From contig NZ_LR134355.1 in the NCBI RefSeq assembly GCF_900637205.1, positions 3,348,001-3,412,000 of the forward strand: 64,000 bases of DNA, in the 5' to 3' direction. This document shows positions 18,451-27,117 of this stretch, one piece after another. The translations under genes were made by a program, and so were the position numbers. Numbering within the stretch: the stretch's first letter is position 1; the number at the start of each line of letters is the position of its first letter. This DNA comes from Mycolicibacterium chitae. Lineage in GTDB: Bacteria; Actinomycetota; Actinomycetes; Mycobacteriales; Mycobacteriaceae. The notes under the pieces are model-generated. The model made no database searches, was not told the origin of the DNA, and was given only the letters and a program-made list of their open reading frames with translations.

Positions 18451-20501
18451 CCACCACCACGACGAACACCGTCACCGCGGCCAACGAACGCAAAACACCT
18501 TCCTACTCAGCGGAATTGGATGCGCTGGCGATCAACACCCTGCGCTTCCTGGCGGCCGATATGGTGGAGGCCGCCAACAGCGGCCACCCCGGGCTCCCGC
18601 TGGGGACCAGCACCATCGCCTGGACCCTGTGGTCGCGCTACCTGCGCCACGATCCGGCGGACCCGCAGTGGCCGGACCGGGACCGATTCGTGCTGTCCGC
18701 GGGCCACGGGTCGGCGCTGCTGTACGCGCTGCTGCACCTGTTCGGCTACGACCTGCCGATGTCCGAACTACGCAAGTTCCGCCAACTGGGCTCACGCACA
18801 CCCGGACACCCCGAGTTCGGCCACACCCCCGGGGTGGAGACCACGACCGGGCCGCTGGGCCAAGGCATCGCCAACGGGGTCGGGATGGCTCTCGGCGAAC
18901 GGATGCTGGCCGCGCGGTGCAACACCGCTGAACACACCGTGGTCGACCACCGAACCTGGGTGCTCGCCGGCGACGGCGATCTCATGGAGGGGCTCAGCCA
19001 TGAGGCCGCGTCGCTGGCCGGTCGCCTCGGCCTGGACAAACTGACCGTCATCTTCGACGACAACGACATCACCATCGATGGCGCCGCGTCGAACTCGTGC
19101 GCCGATGACGCTGCTGCGCGATTCACCGCCTACGGCTGGCGAGTGGTCTCGGTGCCGGACGGTAACGATGCCGAAGCCCTGGGCCAGGCATTTCGTTCGG
19201 CAATGGAGTCCGATGGTCGGCCCACGTTCATCCAGGTCCAGACCACCATCGGCTTCGGCGCGCCGGGCGTGGAAGGTACCCCGAAAGCGCACGGCAGCCC
19301 GCTCGGCGCGGCCACGCTCGCCGCGATGCGCAAGCGATTCGATTGGCCCGACCAGTCGTTCCGGGTACCGGATGCGGTCGGCGCCAGCGCGGCTGCGCTC
19401 GCCGCCGCCGGGACCATCACACACGCCGAATGGACTCGCATCCACACCGCCTGGCAGTCGGCCAATCCCGAGCTGGCCGCCGATTTCGCACTGGACCGAA
19501 TCGCGCTGCCCACCGATGCCGCAGATGCGCTCGGCCGCTGCGCCCGCGACGTGGCGGTCGCCGACAGGATGGCCACCAGAAAGGCATCGGGCAAAGCCCT
19601 CAACGCCCTGGCCGAAGTCTACCGGGGGCTCGTCGGAGGATCGGCGGACCTCGCCGGGTCGACCAATACCGCGATTCCCGGCGGCGATGTCAGCGCCGAT
19701 GACTTCAGCGGCCGCACGATACATTTCGGCATCCGGGAACACGCGATGGCGGCCGTGATGAACGGAATGGCGCTGCATCGCGGCCTGCGTCCATTCGGGA
19801 GCACCTTTCTGGTGTTCTCCGACTATCTGCGGCCGGCGCTGCGCCTGTCGGCGTTGATGAAACTGCCCGTCGTCTACATCTTCACGCACGATTCGGTGCA
19901 CGTCGGGGAGGACGGGCCCACACATCAGCCAATCGAGCAGATCGAGGCGTTGCGGCTCATTCCGGGGCTGACGGTGCTGCGCCCTGCGGACGCGGCGGAG
20001 ACCGCGATGGCCTGGCAGCTGGCCGCGGAAAATACCAGTGGGCCAACGGCACTCATCCTCAGCCGGCAGGATCTGCCGACCCTGGGCGGCGACGGGCTCG
20101 ACGATATCGGTACCCACGGCGCGCGGATCGTCCGGTCCGGCGGCAAGTCCGCCGACGTGGTTCTGGCCGCCAGTGGGTCCGAGGTTGGACTTGCCCTCGA
20201 GGCCGCCGAAATCCTCGGTGAACGCGGCGTGGCGACCACGGTCGCATCGGTGATGTGCCGGGAGCGCCTGGAGTGCACATCGCACGGCACGTGGGCCGGG
20301 TTCCCGGACGCGCCGGTCGTCTGGATCGAGGCAGGTGTCACCACCGGTTGGCGGGCGCTGTCGAGCCCCCGCGATCGAGTCGTCGGGCTCGAACGCTTCG
20401 GAGAGAGCGGACCCGGCGCGGCGGTCGCCGCACACATGGGTTTGACGCCCGCCGTGGTCGCGGATGTCGCCGAGGATGCACTGTCGGGCCGAACCGGCTG
20501 A
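18447..20501 (+). CDS. tkt: transketolase
   Basis: Transfers two-carbon units in the regeneration phase, using thiamine diphosphate. The 684-aa product has the N-terminal ANSGHPGLPLG motif, the ThDP-binding GDGDLMEG, and the pyrimidine-domain IREHAMAAVMNG and THDSVHVGEDGPTHQP. The ATG overlaps the rpe stop; the frame is open farther back inside rpe, but the family N-terminus starts near ALAINTLRF. It corresponds to cbbT and is followed 15 nt later by prk. Confidence 0.96.
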   Translation: MTTTTTNTVTAANERKTPSYSAELDALAINTLRFLAADMVEAANSGHPGLPLGTSTIAWTLWSRYLRHDPADPQWPDRDRFVLSAGHGSALLYALLHLFGYDLPMSELRKFRQLGSRTPGHPEFGHTPGVETTTGPLGQGIANGVGMALGERMLAARCNTAEHTVVDHRTWVLAGDGDLMEGLSHEAASLAGRLGLDKLTVIFDDNDITIDGAASNSCADDAAARFTAYGWRVVSVPDGNDAEALGQAFRSAMESDGRPTFIQVQTTIGFGAPGVEGTPKAHGSPLGAATLAAMRKRFDWPDQSFRVPDAVGASAAALAAAGTITHAEWTRIHTAWQSANPELAADFALDRIALPTDAADALGRCARDVAVADRMATRKASGKALNALAEVYRGLVGGSADLAGSTNTAIPGGDVSADDFSGRTIHFGIREHAMAAVMNGMALHRGLRPFGSTFLVFSDYLRPALRLSALMKLPVVYIFTHDSVHVGEDGPTHQPIEQIEALRLIPGLTVLRPADAAETAMAWQLAAENTSGPTALILSRQDLPTLGGDGLDDIGTHGARIVRSGGKSADVVLAASGSEVGLALEAAEILGERGVATTVASVMCRERLECTSHGTWAGFPDAPVVWIEAGVTTGWRALSSPRDRVVGLERFGESGPGAAVAAHMGLTPAVVADVAEDALSGRTG

Positions 20502-20516
20502 GCCTCGGGCGGATTC

Positions 20517-21461
20517 GTGGTTCGCGGCAAACTGGTCCGATTCCTCGACAATCACCGGGGATCTCGTCGGCGGCCGGTGATGCTCGCGATTGCCGGGGAC
20601 AGCGCCTCGGGCAAGAGTACGGTCGCCGCGGGATTGGTCAACACGCTGGGGCCGCATCGGTGCCTGTCCATCTCGACCGACGATTACCACCGCTTCGATC
20701 GGCTCGAACGCTCGCTCAACGGGATGACTCCCCTGCACCCGGACTGCAATCACCTCGACATCCTCGGCCAGCACCTACAGTTGCTCGCCACCGGGCAGTC
20801 CGTCCTCAAACCGGTATACGACCACGCCAGCGGGCGGTTGCTGCGTCCTGTCGTGGTAGATCCCGCCGACTACATCATTGTCGAGGGCCTGCTGCCGTTG
20901 CACACCAATCTGTGCCGCGCGTGTTTCGACCTCGCCGTGTATCTCGATCCGGATGACAATGTCCGTCGGGACTGGAAGACCCAGCGCGACTGCGCGTCTC
21001 GCGGGTACACCCCGGATCAGGTGCTGACCGAACTTGCCGACCGGGAGTCCGACGCGCAGCAATTCGTACTGCCGCAGCGGGCATTCGCCGACCTGGTGGT
21101 GCGGTTCGCACCCATCGAGCAGCGCAACGACCCGCCGGATACGCCGCTGTCGGCGACCCTGCTGCTGCGACCCAACATTCCCCAACCCGATCTCACCTCG
21201 GTGCTGCGGCCCGAGATCACCGCCACCATGCACATGGGTCTGGCCAACGATCACGACGGGCGCCCGGTGGACAGCCTGCACGTGCACGGCTACGTCGATC
21301 CCGAGGAGTCCGCGCGGGCGGAGAAGCTGCTCTGGCGAGCGCTCACCGAGGACCGGCTCGAGATGACCGACGCGCTCGGTGCGATCGCCGGTGGTCACAG
21401 CACCCCGTTGGCGGTGACCCAGATGATGCTGCTGTTCCATCTGCTCAAGGCGACGCGATGA
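20517..21461 (+). CDS. prk: phosphoribulokinase
   Basis: Makes ribulose-1,5-bisphosphate, the RuBisCO substrate, from ribulose-5-P and ATP. The 314-aa product has a P-loop GDSASGKST at 27-35, ISTDDYHRFDR, and VEGLLPLH, all typical of bacterial PRK rather than uridine kinase. GTG 20517 is used; its ribosome-binding site is weak. With cbbL and cbbS this commits the organism to the Calvin-Benson cycle. The stop overlaps the start of a small ORF (ATGA). Confidence 0.94.
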   Translation: MVRGKLVRFLDNHRGSRRRPVMLAIAGDSASGKSTVAAGLVNTLGPHRCLSISTDDYHRFDRLERSLNGMTPLHPDCNHLDILGQHLQLLATGQSVLKPVYDHASGRLLRPVVVDPADYIIVEGLLPLHTNLCRACFDLAVYLDPDDNVRRDWKTQRDCASRGYTPDQVLTELADRESDAQQFVLPQRAFADLVVRFAPIEQRNDPPDTPLSATLLLRPNIPQPDLTSVLRPEITATMHMGLANDHDGRPVDSLHVHGYVDPEESARAEKLLWRALTEDRLEMTDALGAIAGGHSTPLAVTQMMLLFHLLKATR

Positions 21462-21643
21462 CCCGAGTCGCGCTGAACTCCGGCATCCTCGACGTCGGCG
21501 CGCGTTCAGACGAGCTGGCCGTGCAAGATTCGGCTGTCGGTTTACCAGCGCCACCGCTGCTCGCCGTCCAATGCCGCGCCATCCACCAACATTGCTGGTC
21601 GAAAGCTCGGCGACTACGTCCTCCTCAAGGCAACATGGGGTAA
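21458..21643 (+). CDS. possible small linker ORF between prk and hypA
   Basis: A 61-codon frame whose ATG overlaps the prk stop (ATGA) and whose TAA overlaps the hypA ATG (TAATG). No family, membrane segment or motif is recognised; the product has one Cys-His pair (QHCW). The exact overlaps at both ends suggest translational coupling through to hypA, but the composition is unremarkable. It may be a coupling leader rather than a functional protein. Confidence 0.35.
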   Translation: MTRVALNSGILDVGARSDELAVQDSAVGLPAPPLLAVQCRAIHQHCWSKARRLRPPQGNMG

Positions 21644-21978
21644 TGCACGAACTATCGCTGTGTCACGCCATCGCCGGGGTGGTCAAATCGCATACCGCCG
21701 GTCGGCAGGTCGATGTCGTGCGGGTCCAAGTCGGCGCCCTGCGCCAGGTGGTGCCCGAATCGCTGGAGTTCTGCTGGACGTTGGTACGAAGCCATGAGGA
21801 CATGCCCGAAGCCGAACTCGAACTCGAACTGGTCCCCGCCGAAGTGCGCTGCGGCCAATGCGGACACCGCGGGGGGCTCGAATCACGCTGGGCGGTGTGC
21901 TGTTCTCGATGTCGGAGCGGCGAAGTCGAGGTACTGCGCGGCAATGAGTTTCTGGTGACGTCACTCGACGTCACGTGA
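21643..21978 (+). CDS. hypA: HypA nickel insertion protein
   Basis: HypA delivers nickel to the hydrogenase large subunit with HypB. The 111-aa product starts MHELSLCHAI (nickel ligand His2, Glu3) and carries a zinc site with C-x2-C pairs (CGQC and CSRC). The ATG is fixed by the conserved MHEL N-terminus. It lies at the end of the Calvin-cycle run, coupled to hypB. Confidence 0.95.
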   Translation: MHELSLCHAIAGVVKSHTAGRQVDVVRVQVGALRQVVPESLEFCWTLVRSHEDMPEAELELELVPAEVRCGQCGHRGGLESRWAVCCSRCRSGEVEVLRGNEFLVTSLDVT

Positions 21979-21992
21979 CGAAAGGTCTCACT

Positions 21993-22766
21993 ATGGGTCG
22001 ATTCCACCGCCACGATGACGGTACGGTGCACGATCACGAACATCACGGGCACGACGGGCACGACGGGCACGACCACGGCGACCATAGCGGATACGGAACC
22101 GGCGCCCAACGCGTGGAGGTGCTCGAATCGATCTTCGCCGAGAACGACATCCGCGCCGGCATCAACCGCGATCTCCTCGAGGCGAACGGGATCCGCGCCC
22201 TGAATCTGATGAGCTCCCCGGGTTCCGGGAAGACCACCGTGCTGGCGTCCACGCTGGACACCCTGGCCGCCGAGATGGGTATCGGCGTGATCGAGGGCGA
22301 TATCGCGACCGACCTCGACGCCGCCAAACTGAGTGGTCGCGGCGCACAGGTATCGTTGCTCAACACCAACAACGGCTTCGGCGGCGAATGCCACCTGGAC
22401 GCCCCGATGGTAAACCGCGCGCTGGCGGGACTCCGGCTGTCCGAGCTGGACCTGCTGGTCATCGAGAATGTCGGAAACTTGGTCTGCCCCGCCGAGTTCG
22501 ACGTTGGCGAACACGCCAAGGCCATGGTCTACTCGGTCACCGAGGGTGACGACAAGCCCTTGAAGTACCCGGTGATGTTCCGCGCCGTCGACTTGGTGCT
22601 GCTCAACAAGACCGACCTGGTGCCGCACCTCGACATCGATGTCGGCGATTACATCGCGAGTATTCGCGCGGTCAACCCCGCGGCGACCATCCTGCCGGTC
22701 AGCGCCCGGACCGGCGATGGAATGTCAGCGTGGTACGACTGGGTGCGCAGTTTTGTCGCCGGATAG
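21993..22766 (+). CDS. hypB: HypB nickel GTPase with His-rich N-terminus
   Basis: HypB is the GTPase that drives nickel transfer. The 257-aa product has 11 His in its first 31 residues (a nickel-storage tail), then a P-loop SSPGSGKTT, Walker B-like segments (EGDIATDLDA, VIENVGNLVCP) and the guanine-specificity NKTD. ATG 21993 is preferred because GAAAGG lies 7 nt upstream; GTG 21975, overlapping the hypA stop, is the alternative. Confidence 0.95.
   Translation: MGRFHRHDDGTVHDHEHHGHDGHDGHDHGDHSGYGTGAQRVEVLESIFAENDIRAGINRDLLEANGIRALNLMSSPGSGKTTVLASTLDTLAAEMGIGVIEGDIATDLDAAKLSGRGAQVSLLNTNNGFGGECHLDAPMVNRALAGLRLSELDLLVIENVGNLVCPAEFDVGEHAKAMVYSVTEGDDKPLKYPVMFRAVDLVLLNKTDLVPHLDIDVGDYIASIRAVNPAATILPVSARTGDGMSAWYDWVRSFVAG
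22045..22071 (+). repeat. three tandem 9-bp repeats in hypB
   Basis: ACGGGCACG occurs three times in perfect tandem and encodes the GHD repeats of the His-rich nickel tail. The repeat stays in frame, so copy-number slippage would lengthen or shorten the tail by three residues. Confidence 0.8.
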
Positions 22767-22769
22767 CAC

Positions 22770-23069
22770 TCAGGAGAAGCGCAGCTGGCGCCCACCGCGC
22801 TCGGCGGCACGTTTGATCAAGCTCGCGGCAATCTCGGCGCGACTCCGAGTACGGTGCGAGGCGATGCGCTTGCGCACCACGCCGTCGGCGAAAATTACGA
22901 CGATGTCCACCGCCCATTGACCGCACTCCTCGACCACGAAGGTTTCGACTCCATGGGCTTCATCGGCGCAGCTCTCAGGACGCACCGCCGTTGGCCGAGC
23001 CTTCCACTCTGCCACCCCTTCGCAGGAGCACTCGCGGATTGACTGGGACATCTGAAATCCACTGCTCAT
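22770..23069 (-). CDS. small hydrogenase-associated protein, paralogue of 4999-5271
   Basis: A 99-aa protein of unrecognised family. The C-terminal 50 residues match the Huc-operon small protein closely (QWAVDIVVIFADGVVRKRI against RWAVDIVVVFADGVVRHRI), then an Arg/Lys-rich helix. Start choice is uncertain: ATG 23069 or ATG 23051 (93 aa). It is convergent with hypB (3-nt gap) and divergent from hhyS. The family appears once beside each hydrogenase operon; function unknown. Confidence 0.8.
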   Translation of the reverse strand: MSSGFQMSQSIRECSCEGVAEWKARPTAVRPESCADEAHGVETFVVEECGQWAVDIVVIFADGVVRKRIASHRTRSRAEIAASLIKRAAERGGRQLRFS

Positions 23070-23161
23070 CGGCAAAGCATGTCGAAGGAACCGCCATAAG
23101 TGAGGGCTACCTAACCTAACTATTCGAAACTGGCCGCTCCTGACCTCGCCTCGGCCAAACT

Positions 23162-23177
23162 TGTGATTGACATCACA
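23162..23177. promoter_or_regulatory. perfect Crp-type site upstream of hhyS
   Basis: TGTGATTGACATCACA is a perfect match to TGTGA-N6-TCACA, with 6-bp complementary arms. It lies about 98 bp upstream of hhyS in the 205-bp divergent region shared with the small paralogue gene. It is likely a binding site for a mycobacterial Crp/GlxR-type regulator (Rv3676 type); occupancy is inferred. Confidence 0.6.
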
Positions 23178-23274
23178 TGCTTGCCGGGTAGACCCTGGAC
23201 TAACGCCGCGCAAGTGGGCCGACGGTCGACTCCGGCGGCGCAGGGGCTCCAGCCCAGCCCCGGGAAGCTGCAGC

Positions 23275-24330
23275 ATGCCCACGGAAGCAGCAGTCAAAGC
23301 AGAAGAAGCACTGATCCATGTTCTGTGGATCAATGCAGGCCTGAGTTGTGACGGCGATTCGGTGGCGCTGACTGCCGCTACCCAGCCCACAATCGAGGAG
23401 ATCGCGCTCGGGGCGCTGCCCGGTCTGCCCCAGGTCGCCATGCACTGGCCCTTGATCGACTTCGAGTGCGGCCCCGCCGGCGGGGCCGACGACTTCCTCG
23501 GTTGGTTCTTCAAGGCCGACCGCGGCGAACTCGATCCGTTCGTGCTCGTCGTCGAGGGCTCGATCCCCAATGAGCAACTCCACGCCGAGGGCTACTGGTG
23601 CGGGTTCGGCAACGACCCGGCCACCGGCCAGCCGATGACCACCAGCGAGTGGCTGGACCGGCTCGCGCCGAAGGCCACCGCGATCGTGGCCGCGGGGACG
23701 TGCGCCACCTACGGCGGCATCCACGCCATGGCCGGCAACCCGACCGGCGCGATGGGCGTACCCGACTATCTGGGTTGGGACTGGAAGAGCAAGGCCGGCA
23801 TCCCGATCGTCTGCGTGCCAGGATGTCCCACCCAGCCGGATAACCTGTCGGAAACGCTGACCTATCTGCTGTACATGGCCACTGGTCAGGCGCCCATGAT
23901 TCCGCTCGACGACGCCCTGCGACCACAGTGGCTGTTCGGCGCCACCGTGCACGAGGGCTGCGACCGGGCGGGTTACTACGAACAGGGCGACTTCGCCAAG
24001 GAGTACGGGTCACCCAAGTGCATCGTCAAGCTGGGCTGCTGGGGGCCAGTCGTGAAATGCAATGTGCCGAAGCGAGGTTGGATCAACGGAATCGGTGGCT
24101 GTCCCAATGTCGGCGGCATCTGCATCGGCTGCACCATGCCGGGATTCCCCGACAAGTTCATGCCGTTCATGGATGAACCGCCCGGCGGCAAACTTTCGAC
24201 CGCCGCGTCGGGGATCTACGGATCGGTGGTGCGTAGCCTGCGCCACGTCACCCAGTACACCGTGGACAAGGAACCCAAGTGGCGGCACCGCGGTAAAGAA
24301 CTCGTCACCGGGGCGCGACGCACCTGGTAG
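23275..24330 (+). CDS. hhyS: group 1h [NiFe]-hydrogenase small subunit HhyS
   Basis: The Fe-S electron-transfer subunit of the high-affinity, oxygen-tolerant hydrogenase that scavenges atmospheric H2. The 351-aa product lacks a Tat leader. Ligand motifs include GLSCDGDS, GTCATYGG and GCPTQPDN, with a C-terminal Cys cluster (HEGCDRAGYY, CIVKLGCWG, CNVPKRGW, CPNVGGICIGC). ATG 23275 follows a GGGAAG element; upstream open frame lacks family similarity. It heads the Hhy operon. Confidence 0.96.
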   Translation: MPTEAAVKAEEALIHVLWINAGLSCDGDSVALTAATQPTIEEIALGALPGLPQVAMHWPLIDFECGPAGGADDFLGWFFKADRGELDPFVLVVEGSIPNEQLHAEGYWCGFGNDPATGQPMTTSEWLDRLAPKATAIVAAGTCATYGGIHAMAGNPTGAMGVPDYLGWDWKSKAGIPIVCVPGCPTQPDNLSETLTYLLYMATGQAPMIPLDDALRPQWLFGATVHEGCDRAGYYEQGDFAKEYGSPKCIVKLGCWGPVVKCNVPKRGWINGIGGCPNVGGICIGCTMPGFPDKFMPFMDEPPGGKLSTAASGIYGSVVRSLRHVTQYTVDKEPKWRHRGKELVTGARRTW

Positions 24331-24381
24331 GTGCCGCGTCGACCAACTGCCCGATGGACAACTCGAATAGAAGGCACCAAG

Positions 24382-26178
24382 ATGACAACCATCATCCCCG
24401 AGCCGTCACAGATGAAGAACGTGCCGGGCCAACTCGTCGAGATGGCCTGGGATCCGATCACCCGGATCGTCGGCAGCCTCGGCATCTATACCAAGATCGA
24501 CTTCGAGAGCCGCCAAGTCGTCGAATGCCACAGCACCTCGTCGATCTTCCGCGGCTACTCGATCTTCATGAAGGGCAAGGACCCTCGCGACGCGCATTTC
24601 ATCACGAGCCGCATCTGCGGTATCTGCGGCGACAATCACGCCACCTGCTCCTGCTACGCGCAGAACATGGCCTACGGCGTCAAGCCGCCGCATCTGGGCG
24701 AGTGGCTGATCAACCTTGGCGAGGCCGCCGAGTACATGTTCGACCACAATATCTTCCAGGAGAATCTGGTCGGGGTCGACTACTGCGAGAGGATGGTCTC
24801 GGAGACGAACCCCAGCGTGCTCAAGAAGGCCGAGAACACTGCGGCGCCCCACGCAGATGCCCACGGTCACAAGACAATCGCCGATATCATGCGAGCCCTC
24901 AACCCGTTCTCCGGCGAGTTCTACCGAGAGGCGCTGCAGGTCAGCCGCTATACCCGGGAAATGTTCTGCCTGATGGAGGGCCGGCACGTCCACCCGTCCA
25001 CCCTCTATCCCGGCGGCATCGGAACCACCGCCACCATCCAGTTGATGACCGATTACATGACCCGGCTGATGCGCTACGTCGAGTTCATGAAGAAGGTCGT
25101 GCCCATGCACGACGATCTGTTCGACTTCTTCTACGACGCGGTTCCCGGCTACGAGCAGGTCGGCCTGCGGCGCACGCTGCTCGGATGCTGGGGCAGCTTC
25201 CAGGACCCCGAGGTATGCAACTTCGACTACAAGGACATGGAGCGCTGGGGCAGGGCGATGTTCGTGACACCGGGCGTGGTGGTGGACGACAAGCTGGTGA
25301 CGACCTCGCTGGTCGACATCAACCTGGGCATCCGGATCCTGTTGGGCAGTTCGTATTACGACGACTGGACCGATCAGGAGATGTTCGTGCAACGCGATCC
25401 GTTGGGCAACCCGGTGGACCGCCGGCATCCATGGAACCAACACACCAATCCGCGGCCACAAAAGCGCGATATGGAAGACAAATACAGCTGGGTGATGTCC
25501 CCTCGCTGGTTCGACGGCAAGGATCACCTCGCCCTCGACACCGGCGGTGGACCGCTTGCGAGGCTGTGGACAACGGCGCTTGCCGGGCTGGTCGACATCG
25601 GCTACGTGCAGTCGACGGGTCACAGCGTGAAGATCAACCTGCCCAAGACCGCGCTGAAGGGACCCGTCGAGCTGGAGTGGAACATTCCCGAGCACGGCAG
25701 CAACACGCTCGAGCGCAACCGGGCCCGGACCTACTTCCAGGCCTATGCCGCTGCGGCCGCACTGCATTTCGCGGAGAAGGCGCTCGTGGAGATCCGCGCC
25801 GGGCGTACCAAGACCTGGGAGAAGTTCGAGGTGCCCGAGGCGGGCATCGGCTGTGGCTTCACCGAGGCCGTCCGCGGCGTGCTGAGTCACCACATGGTGA
25901 TCCGGGACGGCAAGATCGCCAACTACCACCCCTATCCACCCACGCCGTGGAACGCCAACCCGCGGGACAGTTACGGAACGGCCGGGCCCTACGAAGATGC
26001 CGTCGCCGGCAGTCCCATCTTCGAAGAGAACGACCGCGAGCACTTTAAGGGCATCGACATCATGCGTACCGTGCGCAGTTTCGATCCGTGTCTGCCGTGC
26101 GGTGTGCACATGTACCTCGGGGAGGGCAAAACCCTGCAGAGACTGCATTCACCGACGCAGACGGCCACCGGGGAGTAG
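24382..26178 (+). CDS. hhyL: group 1h [NiFe]-hydrogenase large subunit HhyL
   Basis: The catalytic subunit for high-affinity H2 oxidation. The 598-aa product has L1 RICGICGDNH (C79, C82) and L2 DPCLPCGVH (C570, C573), with a 22-residue tail after H576 for protease removal. ATG 24382 has AAGG upstream and begins the conserved N-terminus. It follows hhyS by 51 nt and precedes hhyE by 3 nt. Confidence 0.97.
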   Translation: MTTIIPEPSQMKNVPGQLVEMAWDPITRIVGSLGIYTKIDFESRQVVECHSTSSIFRGYSIFMKGKDPRDAHFITSRICGICGDNHATCSCYAQNMAYGVKPPHLGEWLINLGEAAEYMFDHNIFQENLVGVDYCERMVSETNPSVLKKAENTAAPHADAHGHKTIADIMRALNPFSGEFYREALQVSRYTREMFCLMEGRHVHPSTLYPGGIGTTATIQLMTDYMTRLMRYVEFMKKVVPMHDDLFDFFYDAVPGYEQVGLRRTLLGCWGSFQDPEVCNFDYKDMERWGRAMFVTPGVVVDDKLVTTSLVDINLGIRILLGSSYYDDWTDQEMFVQRDPLGNPVDRRHPWNQHTNPRPQKRDMEDKYSWVMSPRWFDGKDHLALDTGGGPLARLWTTALAGLVDIGYVQSTGHSVKINLPKTALKGPVELEWNIPEHGSNTLERNRARTYFQAYAAAAALHFAEKALVEIRAGRTKTWEKFEVPEAGIGCGFTEAVRGVLSHHMVIRDGKIANYHPYPPTPWNANPRDSYGTAGPYEDAVAGSPIFEENDREHFKGIDIMRTVRSFDPCLPCGVHMYLGEGKTLQRLHSPTQTATGE

Positions 26179-26181
26179 GAC

Positions 26182-27117
26182 ATGACCGGCCGCGCCAGTC
26201 CCCCGGGTGATGACGGCCGGTGGCGTACGGCCGGTGACCGCATCGAGACCCTGCTCGATGCCGCCGGCACCGGGACGGGCGGCCCCCGGGGGCGGGAGCG
26301 TGCCGAACAACTCGTCCGCGAGGTCGTCGAACTCTACGGTGAAGCGCTGCAGCGCATCGTGACGATGGCCGAGGATCACCACCTGGAGCAGCTGGCCGAG
26401 GACGATCTGGTCGCCAGCCTGCTCCTGGTGCACGGCCTACACCCGCACGACCTGAGGCGTCGGGTCTCGGATGCATTGGACCGGGTCCGCCCGTACCTCG
26501 GGTCACACGGCGGGGATGTGGATCTCCTCGAGATCACCTCGGGACCCGAGGGTGCCACCGTGCGGCTCCGCTTCACCGGCAGCTGCAAGAGCTGTCCATC
26601 CTCGGCGATCACCCTCGAGTTGGCCGTCGAGGATGCCGTCCGAGCCGCCGCCCCCGAGGTGACCGCCATCGAAGTGGTTGCCGCGCCGGACAGTCCCTCC
26701 GAGCCCGCCGCGGCGGTGATTCCCGCCGAATCCCTGCTGGGCCGGGTGCGCGCACATCCGACCCGGACGTCCTGGCACCCCGTTCCCGACATCGCGGATC
26801 TGGCCCCCGGCGAGGTCGGCGGATTCGACGTGGGTCCTTACGTCGTGCTGGCCTGCCTTATCGGAGACAACCTCTACGCCTACCGGGACCACTGCCCATC
26901 CTGTGATGACTCCATGGCCGGGGCGGTCCTGCACCGCGTCCTGGGATCACGCGACCCGGTGCTGCGCTGTCCGCACTGCGGCGCCCATTACGACGTCGTG
27001 CATGCCGGAGCGGGCCTGGCGGAAACAACCGGGCACCTCGAGCCGCTGCCGCTGCTGGTTCGTGACGGGGTGCTATCGCTGGCCATGGCCGTCGCGCCCA
27101 CCGGGGTCTCAGCATGA
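26182..27117 (+). CDS. hhyE: NifU-like/Rieske-fold fusion (HhyE type) with all-Cys cluster motif
   Basis: A 311-aa counterpart of HucE: a NifU-like domain (GSHGGDV, CKSC at 135-138) followed by a Rieske-fold domain. The metal-binding motifs are C238-P-S-C241 and C263-P-H-C266. Alignment with HucE (CAHE...CPWH) shows that both Rieske His ligands are absent and that Cys residues stand next to or in their places. The site would therefore bind an all-Cys [2Fe-2S] centre or zinc rather than a true Rieske cluster. It overlaps the next gene (ATGA). Its role in hydrogenase electron transfer or assembly is inferred. Confidence 0.85.
   Translation: MTGRASPPGDDGRWRTAGDRIETLLDAAGTGTGGPRGRERAEQLVREVVELYGEALQRIVTMAEDHHLEQLAEDDLVASLLLVHGLHPHDLRRRVSDALDRVRPYLGSHGGDVDLLEITSGPEGATVRLRFTGSCKSCPSSAITLELAVEDAVRAAAPEVTAIEVVAAPDSPSEPAAAVIPAESLLGRVRAHPTRTSWHPVPDIADLAPGEVGGFDVGPYVVLACLIGDNLYAYRDHCPSCDDSMAGAVLHRVLGSRDPVLRCPHCGAHYDVVHAGAGLAETTGHLEPLPLLVRDGVLSLAMAVAPTGVSA

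Noticed and set aside
18792..20774. A 660-codon open frame on the minus strand opposite tkt and prk.
   Set aside because: It is the shadow of transketolase, with no motif of its own.
23070..23274. A DosR (DevR) box upstream of hhyS.
   Set aside because: No GGGACTTNNGTCCC-like 18-20 bp dyad was found; only the Crp-type palindrome is clear.
24406..26148. A 580-codon open frame on the minus strand opposite hhyL.
   Set aside because: The plus strand encodes an unmistakable hydrogenase large subunit; the opposite frame has no family similarity.
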